64,000 nucleotides of DNA from Faecalibacterium taiwanense (GTDB lineage Bacteria > Bacillota > Clostridia > Oscillospirales > Ruminococcaceae): positions 992,001 through 1,056,000 of the forward strand of contig NZ_CP155552.1 of the NCBI RefSeq assembly GCF_036632915.2, written 5' to 3'. The notes beneath the pieces were generated by a model that saw nothing but the letters and a program-made list of their open reading frames with translations, was not told the DNA's origin and did not search any database. A program made the translations under genes and the position numbers. Within the stretch, counting starts at the first letter, position 1; every line of letters starts with the position of its first letter. Positions 37,922 through 49,955 of the stretch are shown here, piece by piece.

Positions 37922-38779
37922 ATGGAGATCGGTTTTATTGGTTTGGGCATCATGGGCGAGTCCATGTGCGAAAACATTGTCAAGAAGCATGACGACACAG
38001 TCTACTGCTTCGATTTCGTCCCCGCAAAGGTGGAGCTGCTGGCTTCCAAGGGAGCGGTGCCCTGCAAGGATTCCGTGGAGCTGGCAACCAAAGCCGATGT
38101 CATCATCTCCATGGTCCCCAAGTCCGAGCATTCCATGAGCGTCTACAAGACCATCCTTCCGGTGCTGTGTGCGGGCAAGACCTGCATCGATATGTCCACC
38201 ATCGACCCCAGTGTTTCGGTAGAGATCAGCAAAATAGTCAAGGCCACAGGTGCTGCCTTTATGGATGCCCCGGTGGTCAAGAGCAAGCCCGCCGCCATTG
38301 CCGGCAAGCTGGGCATCTACATGGGCGGCGACGAAGCTACCTGTGAAGCTATGCGCCCCATCCTTGCTTACATGGGCGAGAACATCATCCGCATGGGCGG
38401 CAACGGCAAGGGGCTGGTGATGAAAATCTGCCACAATGCGCTGGTCACCCAGATCCAGAACGGTGTCAACGAGACGCTGTCTCTGGCACAGCTCAACGGC
38501 ATCACGGTGGAGGATTATGCCACAGCCATCTCCTACGGCGGCGGGCAGAACTTCTATCTGGATGGTCAGTGGCAGAAGCTGCGGGATGAGGACTATACCA
38601 CTGCTTTCTCTCTGGCAAATGCCGCCAAGGACGTGGGTATCTGCATGGAGCTTGCAAAGGAGTGCAGGCTGGAGATGCCCGGCGAGGCCAATGTGAAAAA
38701 GGTCTATGACAAGGGCATGGAGGCCGGCATGGGCGGCGACGACTGGCGCTCGACCTTCAAGCTGGTCCGCGGCCACTGA
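37922..38779 (+). CDS. sftF: Beta-hydroxyacid dehydrogenase, probable sulfolactaldehyde reductase
   Basis: A 285-residue protein of the 3-hydroxyisobutyrate dehydrogenase family, to which E. coli YihU belongs. The Rossmann motif is MEIGFIGLGIMGESMCENI. The substrate-side segment is DAPVVKSKPAAIAGKL, where typical members have DAPVSGG, and the catalytic Lys is in GNGKGLVMKICHNAL. In this cluster the likely reaction is NADH-dependent reduction of sulfolactaldehyde to 2,3-dihydroxypropane-1-sulfonate, which regenerates NAD in fermentation. ATG 37922 follows AAAGGAG. The altered substrate loop suits an unusual acid such as a sulfonate, but that is inference. Confidence 0.8.
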   Translation: MEIGFIGLGIMGESMCENIVKKHDDTVYCFDFVPAKVELLASKGAVPCKDSVELATKADVIISMVPKSEHSMSVYKTILPVLCAGKTCIDMSTIDPSVSVEISKIVKATGAAFMDAPVVKSKPAAIAGKLGIYMGGDEATCEAMRPILAYMGENIIRMGGNGKGLVMKICHNALVTQIQNGVNETLSLAQLNGITVEDYATAISYGGGQNFYLDGQWQKLRDEDYTTAFSLANAAKDVGICMELAKECRLEMPGEANVKKVYDKGMEAGMGGDDWRSTFKLVRGH

Positions 38780-38794
38780 AAAGGGAGAACAGGA

Positions 38795-39469
38795 ATGGAA
38801 AACTTGTTGGAGCATCTGAATCAGGTCAATGATGTTCCGGTGTACAGCGTGCTGGACCCGGAGTTTGCCCCCTACGGTCGGGTGGTCACAGGCTATGATC
38901 TCAGTGAGATGATCGCCTACATGGAGCAGAACACCTCCATCCCGGAAAACGGCAATGTCTATGTTGCCAGTGTGCCGGAGATGGAAGCTCTGCCCGCAGC
39001 CACCGGGCTGCAGAAGAAGTTCTACGGCGATATGCCCATTGAGGTGGGCTACTGCAACGGGCGCAACACTACATGGAACGGCTTTGAGTACCACAAGGGC
39101 AGCGAGATCAATGTGGCAGTCACGGACTTCATGCTGATCCTGGGCCATGTGTGGCAGATCGAGAACAATACCTATCGCTTCGAGAACGCCAAGGTGTTCT
39201 TTGTGCCGCAGGGCACGGCGGTGGAAATGTACCAGACCACCCTCCACCTGTCTCCCTGCCGGGTCTGCGATGCAGGCTTCAAGGGCATAGTCATCCTGCC
39301 CCGAGGCACTAACACACCGCTGGAGGACAAGACCCCGGGCGACGACCCGGAGAGCAGACTGCTGCTCCAGCGCAACAAGTGGGTCATCGCCCACCCGGAG
39401 CGGGAGCCGCTCATCAAGCAGGGAGCCTATCCCGGCTTGCTGGGCGAGAACCGGGAACTCCACTATTAA
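38795..39469 (+). CDS. sftI: DUF4867 family protein, probable sulfoquinovose isomerase
   Basis: A 224-residue cupin-like protein of the DUF4867 family, recognised from GYCNGRNTTWNGFEYHKGSE, FFVPQGTAVEMYQTTLHLSP and RNKWVIAHPE. His in EYHKGSE, Glu in AVEMYQ and His in TLHLSP look like cupin metal ligands. In sulfo-TAL gene clusters of Firmicutes the isomerase converting sulfoquinovose to sulfofructose is of this type, as I recall it. Position directly after the transaldolase and reductase fits that role. GGGAGAACAGG precedes the ATG; intact. Confidence 0.78.
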   Translation: MENLLEHLNQVNDVPVYSVLDPEFAPYGRVVTGYDLSEMIAYMEQNTSIPENGNVYVASVPEMEALPAATGLQKKFYGDMPIEVGYCNGRNTTWNGFEYHKGSEINVAVTDFMLILGHVWQIENNTYRFENAKVFFVPQGTAVEMYQTTLHLSPCRVCDAGFKGIVILPRGTNTPLEDKTPGDDPESRLLLQRNKWVIAHPEREPLIKQGAYPGLLGENRELHY

Positions 39470-39497
39470 AGAGCCGAATGGCTGAGAAAGGGCAACC

Positions 39498-41504
39498 ATG
39501 GAGATCATTTGCAAAGAACGGGTCTTTACCCTGAAAAACGGCAGCGATGTGCTGCTGCATACCGACGCCGATACCCCCATGGTCTATGTCGGTTGCGGCG
39601 AGGAGCGGGTGGAGATGTACCGCGGCAACTTCAAGCTGGAGGATCATCTGTTGGAGCGCCGCCCCTGACGCTGACCGCGACCCGTGCGACACAACAGGGG
39701 ACAGAGCTGGATCTGGAAGGCCGGCTCAAGCTGCTGGTCACCGAAAAAACGGCGCAGTCACCCTAACCGTGACTGAGAAGGCGGAGGAGATCAACCGCTT
39801 CTGGCTTCGGGTGGAAGCGGCCGAGGACGAGCATGTCTACGGCTGCGGCGAGCAGATGAGTTACTTCGATCTGCGGGGCCGTCATTTCCCCTGTGGTCCA
39901 GCGAGCCGGGCGTCGGGCGCGACAAGACTACCTATGTGACATGGCGCAGCAACGTGGAAAACGGCGGCGCGGGCGGTGACTATTACAACACCAACTACCC
40001 GGAGCCTACCTACGTTTCCAGCCGTCACTACTACCTCCACATGGATACCACCGCTTACGGCGATTTCGATTTTCGCAATCTCCACTACCACGAGCTGCAG
40101 TGCTGGAATGTGCCGGGCTTTATCCGCATCGAGGCAGCGCCCACCTTTGTGGAGCTGCTGGAAAAGCTCACTGCTTTTCTTGGACGTCAGCCGGAGCTGC
40201 CGGAGTGGGTCTATAACGGCCTGATCATTGGTGCGCAGGGCGGCAGCCAGCGCAGCTTTGACATCGTGGACAGAAGCTTGGAAAAAGGCATCAAGGTCTC
40301 CGGCCTGTGGTGTCAGGACTGGTGCGGCAAGCGGGTGACCAGCTTTGGCAAGCGCCTCCAGTGGGATTGGCATTACCACAAGGAGATGTACCCCGATCTG
40401 CCCCGGCACATTGAAGAGCTCCACGCCCGGGGCATCCGGTTCCTTGGCTACATCAACCCGTACCTCGTCAAGGACGGAGAACTTTATGCCGAGGGCAAAA
40501 AACGGGGCGTCTTTGCCAAAAAGGCCGACGGGTCCGATTATCTGGTAGACTTTGGCGAGTTCTATTGCGGCGTGGTGGATTTCACCAACCCGGAGGCCTA
40601 CCGCTGGTTCAAGGACGAGGTCATCAAAAAGTATACGCTGGACATTGGCATCGACGGCTGGATGGCGGACTTTGGCGAGTATCTCCCTACCGACGATCTG
40701 GTGCTTTCCAACGGGGTCAGCCCCATGATCGAGCACAACCACTGGCCGGCGCTCTGGGCAAAATGCAACTACGATGCCGTTACCGAAAGCGGCAAGCTGG
40801 GGCAGGTAGTCTACTTTATGCGTGCCGGCGGCACCGGCAGCCAGAAGTACTGCACGCTGCTGTGGGCCGGTGACCAGAGCGTGGATTTCAGCCGCCACGA
40901 TGGTCTGTGCACCGTCATCTGCGCGGCCCTCAGCTCCGGCATGGTCGGCTGCGGACTGAACCACTGCGACATCGGCGGCTACACCTCTCTGTTCGACAAC
41001 TGCCGCACCAAGGAGGTATTCCTCCGCTGGGCAGAGATGGCGGCCTTCATGCCGGTGATGCGCACCCACGAGGGCAACCGCCCGGACACCAACTTCCAGT
41101 ATTACGATGATGAAGATTGCATGACGCAGCTGGCGCGGCTGGTGGATATCTATACCATGCTGGCACCTTACACCAAAACGCTGGTGGCTGAAAACGCCGC
41201 CAAGGGCACCCCGGTCATGCGTCCCCTCTTCCTTCATTACGAAGATGACCCCCGCAGCTATACCGAGCAGTTCGAATACCTCTACGGTTCGGACCTGCTG
41301 GTGGCTCCGGTGTGGCACAGCGGAGCGACCGAGTGGGAGGTCTACCTGCCCGGTGACGCGTGGGTCCACCTGTGGACCGGCAAGGTCTACGGTAAGGGCA
41401 CCCACACCGTTCCCGCAGAGATGGGCGACATCCCGGTATTCTGCCGCAAGGGCTCCCAGTGGACGGAGCTGTTTGACAGCATCCGGGAAAAATACGGGAA
41501 GTAA
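39498..41504 (+). pseudogene. sftG: GH31 sulfoquinovosidase, three frameshifts as sequenced
   Basis: A YihQ-type glycosidase that would release sulfoquinovose from its glycosides. It should be about 670 residues. The catalytic half (39936-41504) is intact: WCQDWCGKRVTSFGKRLQWD, the nucleophile region GIDGWMADFGEYLPTDDLV, and the acid/base Asp in LLWAGDQSVDFSRHDGL. These segments follow the YihQ sulfoquinovosidase pattern more than ordinary alpha-glucosidases. The N-terminal domain is broken by one-base losses at C-run 39662-39665, A-run 39744-39749 and C-run 39888-39891. Restoring one base at each gives a continuous GH31 protein through HFPLWSSEPGVGRDKTTYVT. Confidence 0.85.
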
Positions 41505-41507
41505 ACT

Positions 41508-42265
41508 ATGGAAAATCAGATCCTGTTTTACATCGTTATCCTGTTGACCAATATCATCCACGGCATCACAGGCTTTGCAGGCACCATTCTGGCAATGCCT
41601 CCCAGCCTGATGCTGGTGGGCTACGACATCGCAAAGCCCATCCTGAACGTGCTGGCGATCTTCTCCGGGGTGTACGTCTTTGTGGGAAACTACAAAAGCA
41701 TCAACTGGAAAGAGTTTGCCCGGATAGTTGTGGTGATGGCACTGGGCATCGTTGGTGCCGTGTATATCAAGGGACTGTTCATAGGCAAGGAGCATCTGCT
41801 CTACAAACTGCTGGGGCTGCTGGTCATCGGGCTTTCAGTGCAGGGACTTTACAAGCTCGTGCACAAGCCGGAGCCGGATACAAAAAAGCCTGCAGAGAGG
41901 CAGACCGCCGCGCGCAATGCAGGAACCTGCGCACTGCTGGTGCTGGCAGGCATCATTCATGGATTGTTTGTCAGCGGCGGCCCGCTACTGACGGGGTATA
42001 TGACCAAGAGGATCCAGGACAAGACCGTTTTCCGTGCGACCATTTCCACGGTATGGATCTTTTTGAACACCCTTGTTTTTTGGAAGATGTGCAGGCGGGG
42101 CTGTGGGTGCCCTCTACTGTAAAGATGCTTGGCATCTCGGTGCCGTTTCTGCTGGCGGGGATGTTCATCGGCAGCAAGCTGGTGACCCGTATGAGCCAGC
42201 TGGTCTTTATGAAACTGACCTATGTTCTACTGTTTATTTCGGGGCTTTCGCTTCTGGTGAAATAA
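41508..42265 (+). pseudogene. TauE/SafE-family anion permease, one frameshift
   Basis: A membrane protein of about 252 residues with seven or eight hydrophobic helices. The TauE/SafE family exports sulfite, sulfoacetate and other organosulfonates. Typical features are the N-terminal NIIHGITGFAGTILAMP and the second repeat GIIHGLFVSGGPLLTGYM. The frame breaks at a run of six T (42076-42081); restoring one T gives LVFLEDVQAG and continues to the normal C-terminus GLSLLVK. In this cluster it would export the sulfonate end product. It starts 3 bases after the glycosidase. Confidence 0.8.
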
Positions 42266-42335
42266 CCCCCGCAAAGATCGCAACCTGAATGTACGCAAGA
42301 CACGAAAAAGTAAAAATTTGAAGGAGAACACTACT

Positions 42336-43408
42336 ATGAAACGTCGCGAATTTCTGTCCATGAGCGCTGTTCTGGCTGCCGCCGGGCTGTTTGCAGGCTG
42401 TGCCGCTTCCAATGCAGGCAGCACTGCTTCTTCCACCGCAGGCTCTGCTGCATCGGAGCAGCCCAGCAACGGCGGCGAAACCATCAAGATCATCTGTCCC
42501 TACGGTGTCGGCGGCACGGCAGACATCGTGGCGCGCAAGTACGGTCAGGTGGCAAACCAGCTCCAGAAGAAGTACAACTTCATCGTGGAGAACATGACTG
42601 GCGGTGATGGCTTTGCCGCGGCAACCTACTTTGCAGACAACGATACCTCTGTTACCAAAGAGCTGCTGGTCTTTGGCTATGGCGTGTGCTACCGCCACGA
42701 TCTGGGCAAGGAGTTCGGTACCGAAGAAGTGGACTTTGACCGCAATGAGATGTATCCCATCGGCACCATTGACGACCGTACCTGGATCATCTACACCAAG
42801 CCGGATCAGTCTCTGGCTTCCATTCTGGAAAAGGCCAAGAACGGCGGCATCAAGATGTCCGGCGGCAACCCCTGTCCGACTGCCACCTGTCCTGGGGTTC
42901 TCTGATCGCCATGGAGGGCGGCAAGGTGTCCGTCGTTCCGTATGACGGCGGTGCAAACCAGAAGAAGGGTCTGACCGATGGCGAGGTCGATGTCTTTGTG
43001 GGCACCACGCAGGCCGCCAAGGACGAGGTCGAGGCCGGCACCCTGATCCCCATTCTGGCAATGAATGACCGTCCCTTTGAGGGCTTCGTCACGCCGAACG
43101 GTGCCATCACCGTTCCTACCTGCGCCGGTGAGTCCAAAGCTCCCGAGCTGAACGCCGCCAACGATTACGCAAGCTGCATCCTGCCTGCAGGCGGCGTGTT
43201 GGCGGTGCATAAGGGCACCGATCAGGCATTCATTGATGAGATGGTGGAGATCACAAAGGACGTCTGGAATGAGCCGGACTACAACGAGTGGATCGCTTCC
43301 ATCCTTCTGAACCGCTTTGAGCTCTACGGCGATGAGGCCGAGGCATTCATCAATGAGGCCTGCGAGAAAGCCATCAACGCTTACAAGAACCTGAGCGGTC
43401 AGGCCTGA
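42336..43408 (+). pseudogene. tctC: Tripartite tricarboxylate transporter solute-binding lipoprotein (TctC), one frameshift
   Basis: A Bug/TctC-type periplasmic-binding protein, here a lipoprotein: signal MKRREFLSMSAVLAAAGLFAGC with lipobox FAGC. VENMTGGDGFAAATYFADND and a Ser/Asn-rich linker after the Cys fit the family. TctC proteins capture the solute for the TctAB permease. The frame is broken at a C-run (42869-42872); one extra C gives GGNPLSDCHLSWGSLIAMEG, as expected. AAGGAGA precedes the ATG. The substrate is unknown; the context suggests sulfoquinovose, its glycoside or another sulfonate. Confidence 0.8.
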
Positions 43409-43463
43409 GCGCTGAACTCATCCAGAAACAAGTGCCGGACCGGTCACGTTTCGCATGGATCTT

Positions 43464-43503
43464 GTGCAGACGGGCTGCCGATGCAGCCCGTCTGCATTTT
43501 TTG
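43464..43503 (+). terminator. Internal terminator between tctC and tctB
   Basis: GCAGACGGGCTG pairs with CAGCCCGTCTGC, followed by ATTTTTT. It would lower transcription of the permease genes relative to the binding protein. Confidence 0.85.
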
Positions 43504-43580
43504 TCAGAAAAAATAAAAGCAGGATTCCCCAAATGGGGGAGCCTGCACTGGTTTGCCGTATGAAAGGAGAATGGATTTCG

Positions 43581-44057
43581 ATGAAGAAATTCAAAATCAA
43601 GACCAATCTGGTCTCGGGCATCATCATGGGTGTGATCGCATTGATCCTGATCCTGTGCATTCCCAGCCAGATCCGCGTACCGGCCTATGATTCCGGTGCA
43701 CCCAGTCCCCGCATCATCCCTGGAATCTGTCTGGCCATCATGCTGGTGTCGTCCATTGCCCTGCTCATCCAGAGCCTTGTCCTCAAGCAGGAAAAGGTGG
43801 TGGAGTTCGACTGGGAGAAGGAAAAGCCCGCCATCCTGCTCATTGTGGGAATGTGCGTCTATATCGGTCTGATGCTCAGCATCGGCTATGTGCTGGCTTC
43901 CATCATTGTCTTTCCGCTGGTACTGTTCTATGTGGGCGAACGCAAGCCCGGTCCCTACATCGTGGTCCTGATCTCGGCGTTCGTCATCTTCCTGCTTTTC
44001 AAGAACGTCTTTAACATTTCGCTGCCCGCTCTGGGCCTGCTGGGAGGGATCATCTGA
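43581..44057 (+). CDS. tctB: Tripartite tricarboxylate transporter small membrane subunit (TctB)
   Basis: A 158-residue protein with four transmembrane helices (LVSGIIMGVIALILILC; IPGICLAIMLVSSIALLIQS; AILLIVGMCVYIGLMLSIGY; IVVLISAFVIFLLF). Size, topology and position before TctA identify the small subunit; its sequence is poorly conserved. I chose ATG 43581 (MKKFKIKTNL), with AAAGGAGA upstream; the frame runs on upstream through the terminator. The last codon overlaps the tctA start (ATG within TGATG). Confidence 0.82.
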   Translation: MKKFKIKTNLVSGIIMGVIALILILCIPSQIRVPAYDSGAPSPRIIPGICLAIMLVSSIALLIQSLVLKQEKVVEFDWEKEKPAILLIVGMCVYIGLMLSIGYVLASIIVFPLVLFYVGERKPGPYIVVLISAFVIFLLFKNVFNISLPALGLLGGII

Positions 44058-45606
44058 TGTCGGATTTTGCAATGATTTCGCAGGCTGTTCCGCAGGTGTT
44101 CACCCTGTACAACATGCTGCTCATCTTCGGCGGTCTGATCCTTGGAATGGTCATCGGCTGCGTCCCCGGTCTGAGTGTGACGCTGGGCATCATCCTGATG
44201 CTGCCCCTGACCTATACCTTCAGTGACCCGGCCTCTGCCATTATCCTGCTGCTGGCGGTCTACGTCGGCGGCATGTACGGCGGCTCCATTTCCGCCATCA
44301 CCCTCAACACCCCGGGCACCAACTCCGCCATTGCGACCACCTTCGACGGCTACCCGCTGGCAAAGAAGGGCAAGGTCAAGAAAGCGCTGGATACCTCCCT
44401 GTTCGCTTCGGTGTTCGGCGGCCTGTTCTCGGCGGTTCTGCTGATGCTCTGCGCCTCCCTCATCACCAAGCTGGTGGCAAACTTCACCTCGGTGGAGTAC
44501 TTCTCACTGGGCATCATGGGCATCAGCCTCATCGCCGGTGTCTCCGGCAGCAGCCTGCCCAAGAGCCTCATCTCCGGCATGATCGGTCTGCTGATGGCCT
44601 GCGTCGGTATGGATGCCGTCACGGGTGTCACCCGCTTCTCCTTTGGCTCCGCCACCCTGAAATACGGCATTGATATGCTGCCCGCCATGATCGCCCTCAT
44701 TGCGCTGACGCAGGTGGTGCAGAAGCTCCGGGACTTTAAGGTGGCCCGCGGCAAGCTGGACGATGCCCGCAAGATCGACAAGCAGGGCATCACCAAGAAA
44801 GAGATGATCAGCATCCTGCCCGCCTGTCTCCGCTCCTCTGCCATCGCCAGCATTCTGGGCGCCATGCCCGGTGTCGGCGGCGGCGTGGCCCAGTTCCTGT
44901 GCTACAACGAGGTCCGCCGCACGTCCAAGCACCCCGAAGAGTTCGGCAAGGGTTGTCTGGAGGGCATTGCCGCGGCAGAGTCCTCCAACAATGCGGTGGT
45001 CGGCTCTGCCATGATCCCCTGCTGACGCTGGGCATCCCCGGTGACGGCGTCACCGCTCTGCTGCTGGGCGCGTTCGTGCTCCACGGCATCCAGCCCGGCC
45101 CCACCATGTTCACCAAGCAGGGTGTGATGGCCTACACCATTATCGTCGGCTGTCTGGTCGCCAATGTGCTGCTGGCTCCTCTGGGTCTGGGCACGACCCG
45201 CATTGTGGCAAAGATCGTGCAGGTGCGCTATACCTACCTGGCACCCGTCATCATCATGTTCTGCTTTGCAGGTGCCTTTGCCGCCACCGGCAACACCAAG
45301 GAGCTGATCCTCTGCGCCGGCATCCTGATCTTCAGCTACATCCTCACCGTTCTGGATATCGACAACACCCCGCTGATGCTGGGCATGATTTTGGAGGACA
45401 TCATGGAGCAGAACTTCGTTACTGCTTCCATGAGCTACGACCGCAATTACAGCATCTTCCTCACCCGCCCCATTTCTGCAGTCATCCTGATCATCACCAT
45501 CGTGCTGCTGGTCTCCATGATCCGTGTCAACCGCCGTGTGGCAAAGCTGAACGAGGAGCAGGAGGCGCAGATGGCCTCTGAGCACGCAAAGATGGAGAAT
45601 GCATAA
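44057..45606 (+). pseudogene. tctA: Tripartite tricarboxylate transporter large membrane subunit (TctA), one frameshift
   Basis: TctA is the 11-12-helix permease driven by an ion gradient. The family motif GGLILGMVIGCVPGLSVTLG near the N-terminus and LNTPGTNSAIATTFDGYPLA are clear. The second repeat has ASILGAMPGVGGGVAQFLCY and LTLGIPGDGVTALLLGAF. The frame breaks at C-run 45016-45019; one more C restores SAMIPLLTLGIPG. Total length would be about 516 residues, normal for the family. It completes a tctCBA set in the sulfo-sugar operon. Confidence 0.85.
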
Positions 45607-45657
45607 GCGGTGGGAGCCGAATGTCAAAAAGAGAGTCATCAAAAGGAGTAATATATT

Positions 45658-46996
45658 ATGGGATTTCAAGTAGCGTATGTGCCCATTGGTGTTGGCACCT
45701 TCCACCTGGAAAGCGCACAGGATCAGTTTGAAAAATCGGTCTCCATGCTCAGGGCCTGACGGCGGACTGCGCGGTGCCTGAGAAGATGCTGCTGACCATC
45801 AACGATCTGGACGCGTATCTGGATACCATTTCCCCGACCTCATCGTGTTGCAGAACATCACCTTTGCCAATGCCGCCTACGCCAGCGAGGTGCTCAAGCG
45901 GTTTGACTGCCCCATCGTCCTATGGACGCTGCGGGAGCCGGTCATCGACGGCACCCGCCTGCGCCTCAACAGCCTGACGGGCGCATACTCTGCCGGCAAT
46001 GCCATCACAGCGTTCCGCGGCGAGGGCAGGTTTGAGTATATCTTCGGTGCGCCCACCGAGGAGGAAGTGAAAGCGGAGATCGGTGCTGCCATCCGTGCAG
46101 CCAAGGTCAAATACGACCTGCGCCGCCTGAAGATGATCTCCATCGGACACACCCCGCAGGGCTTCGGATTTGGCCGTGCGCTGGACGCCGAGATGATGAG
46201 CACCTTCGGCACCACGCTGGATTCCATTGAGGCCCGGGAGCTTATCAACAAGGCCAAGGGCTACACCGAGGAGGAACTGGCAGACGAGCTGACCGAGGCC
46301 CGCAGGACCATCGTGGGGCTGGACACCATCCCCGAAAAGAACGTCGTCAACTTTGCCCGCCTGTACAAGGCCTATAAGAGCTATGTGGGCGAGAATCGGA
46401 TCGGCGCTCTGTGCTCCCGCTGCTGGCCGGATTTCTTCACCGAGTTCGGCACCCCGGTGTGCAGCGTGCTCTCGCTGCTCAACGCCAACGGTGTTTCTGC
46501 CAGCTGCGAGTCGGACGCTTACGGTGCACTCTCCATGTTCATTGGCAGCGATCTGACCGGCCGTTCCTGCTTCTTTGGCGATCCCGTCTCGATGAACGAG
46601 CAGGAGAGCACCATCACCTTCTGGCACTGCGGCATGGCTGCCTGTGATCTGGCCCGCAAGGACACCGGTGCGCAGGTGGGCGTCCACCCCAACCGCAAGA
46701 TCGGCCCGGTCATGGACTTTGGCTGCGAGGCCTGCGAGTGCGTCACCCTCTTCCGGGTGGGCCGCAAGCCCGACGGCAGCTTCCGCTTCTTCGTTGCAGA
46801 GGGCGCTGCACTGGACAAGCCCAAGCAGTTCAACGGCACCTCGGTGGTCGTCAAGACCGCAGCCAGCGCCAAAGAGGTGGTCTACGGCACCGTCAAGGGC
46901 GGCTGGGAGCCCCACTTTGTAGTGGTGTACGGACAGGTCGCCAACGAGCTGGAAAAACTGGGCAATATGCTGGGCGTCGAGGTCTGCAAGTTCTGA
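45658..46996 (+). pseudogene. L-fucose isomerase-like protein, two frameshifts
   Basis: About 446 residues when repaired, in the L-fucose/L-arabinose isomerase superfamily, whose members interconvert aldoses and ketoses with Mn. FGFGRALDAEMMSTFGTTLD, the Glu/Asp in CESDAYGALSMFIGSDLTG and the His in TFWHCGMAACDLA resemble active-site segments of that family. Frameshifts lie at G-run 45752-45754 and C-run 45832-45835; the large part after 45845 is intact. AAAAGGAG precedes ATG 45658. Its substrate is unknown; a second isomerase or epimerase for the sulfo-sugar is possible. Confidence 0.7.
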
Positions 46997-47055
46997 AAAT
47001 AATTTCCAAAAATAAAGATCGAAAACCGTAAAAACAGAGAAAACGCCTGATGTTC

Positions 47056-47084
47056 TTGCGAATGCGGTCAGGCGGCGCTATACT
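47056..47084 (+). promoter_or_regulatory. Internal promoter before the ROK gene
   Basis: TTGCGA (47056-47061), 17-bp spacer, TATACT (47079-47084). An inverted repeat CGCCTGA/TCAGGCG (47044-47074) overlaps it and may be an operator. Confidence 0.6.
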
Positions 47085-47133
47085 GAACATGACGGTCAAA
47101 GATTGGAAAAATTCCGAAGAAAGGGGGGACGGG

Positions 47134-48338
47134 ATGGCATACAATGGGCTCAATCTGGAGAATGTCAAAAACCAGAACCGCAGCTCCATCCTGAAGCTGC
47201 TGAACGACCACGGTCCCATGTCCCGCAAGGACATCTCGGCCCGGCTGGGTCTGACCCCTGCCAGTGTGACCACGCTGTGCGCAGAACTGCTGGCGCAGAA
47301 CATTCTGGTCGAGCTGGGCGAGGTGCAGCAGGGCAATCGGGCCGGACGGCGGAAGATCCTGCTGGGGATCAACTACACCTACCGCTATGTCCTTTCCATC
47401 AGCATCGAGATGCCGTCCACCTGCATCACCCTGTGTGACCTGCGGGGCGAGCACTGCAGCACCCGGCGCATCCCCACCGACATTGCTGCGCCGCCGGAAC
47501 TGTTCCTGAAGCAGGTGGCAAACGTGGGGAAGGCGCTGCTCTGGGAAAACAGCATCGGGCGCGAACAGCTGCTGGGGGCGGGGGTCTCCGTCCCCGGTCC
47601 GGTGGACCGGGAAAAGGGGTCAGCACCCACGCCTACCGCATCTGGAACCAGTCGGTGCAGGTGGCGTCCCTGCTGGCGCAGGCGCTGGAGTGCACGATCC
47701 TGTTGGAAAACAACGTCAAGGCATTTGCCCGTGCAGAACTGACCTACGGCTTGGGCCGGACGCAGGAGAACCTGCTGCTGCTGAAGTGGGGTCCAGGCGT
47801 TGGCTCTGCGATCATTGCACAGGGGCACATCTATGACAGCGGAAAGTACCGGTCAGCAGAGATCGGACATGTGCGGGTGGAAAAGAACGGCAGGCTCTGC
47901 CGCTGCGGGCGGTACGGCTGTCTGGAGACCCGGGTGGCCAGCCACCCCATTGCCCGGCATCTGCGGCAGGTCTGCAGCCCGGAAAAGACCCCGCTGCTGT
48001 GGGCTGCGGTGGATGGACACCCCGAAAAGATCACAGTGCACGATCTGGAGGCACTTGCTGCGCTGGACGAGCCCGCCATGTGGGAGGCGCTGGATGCAGA
48101 CATCGAACTGCTGGCAGACGTGGTGGGCGGGATGCTCACCATGCTGACGCCGGATCACCTGATCCTGTACGGCGATATGTTCAAGCTGCCGCATTTCCGG
48201 GAGAAATTCCTCGCCGCCTGCAAGCGGTACGACCCCGCCTACGATGAGGACTATGTCCGCATCTCGGAGCTGGACCAGAGGATCGCCTACATCGGTCCGC
48301 TGGCGGTGGTGACCAACGAGCTGTTCTATCAGGGATAA
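47134..48338 (+). pseudogene. ROK-family transcriptional repressor, one frameshift
   Basis: About 401 residues when repaired. The N-terminal winged HTH is LKLLNDHGPMSRKDISARLG. The ROK domain has VSVPGPVDREKG, a sugar-binding EIGHVRVE, and the zinc motif CRCGRYGCLET. XylR/NagC-type ROK proteins release long AT-rich palindromes when bound to a sugar, so the operators at 37044 and 37136 are likely targets. The frame breaks at G-run 47616-47619; one G restores GVSTHAYRIWNQSVQVASLL. A promoter of its own lies upstream. Confidence 0.83.
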
Positions 48339-49952
<1,614 letters not shown>

Positions 49953-49955
49953 ACC

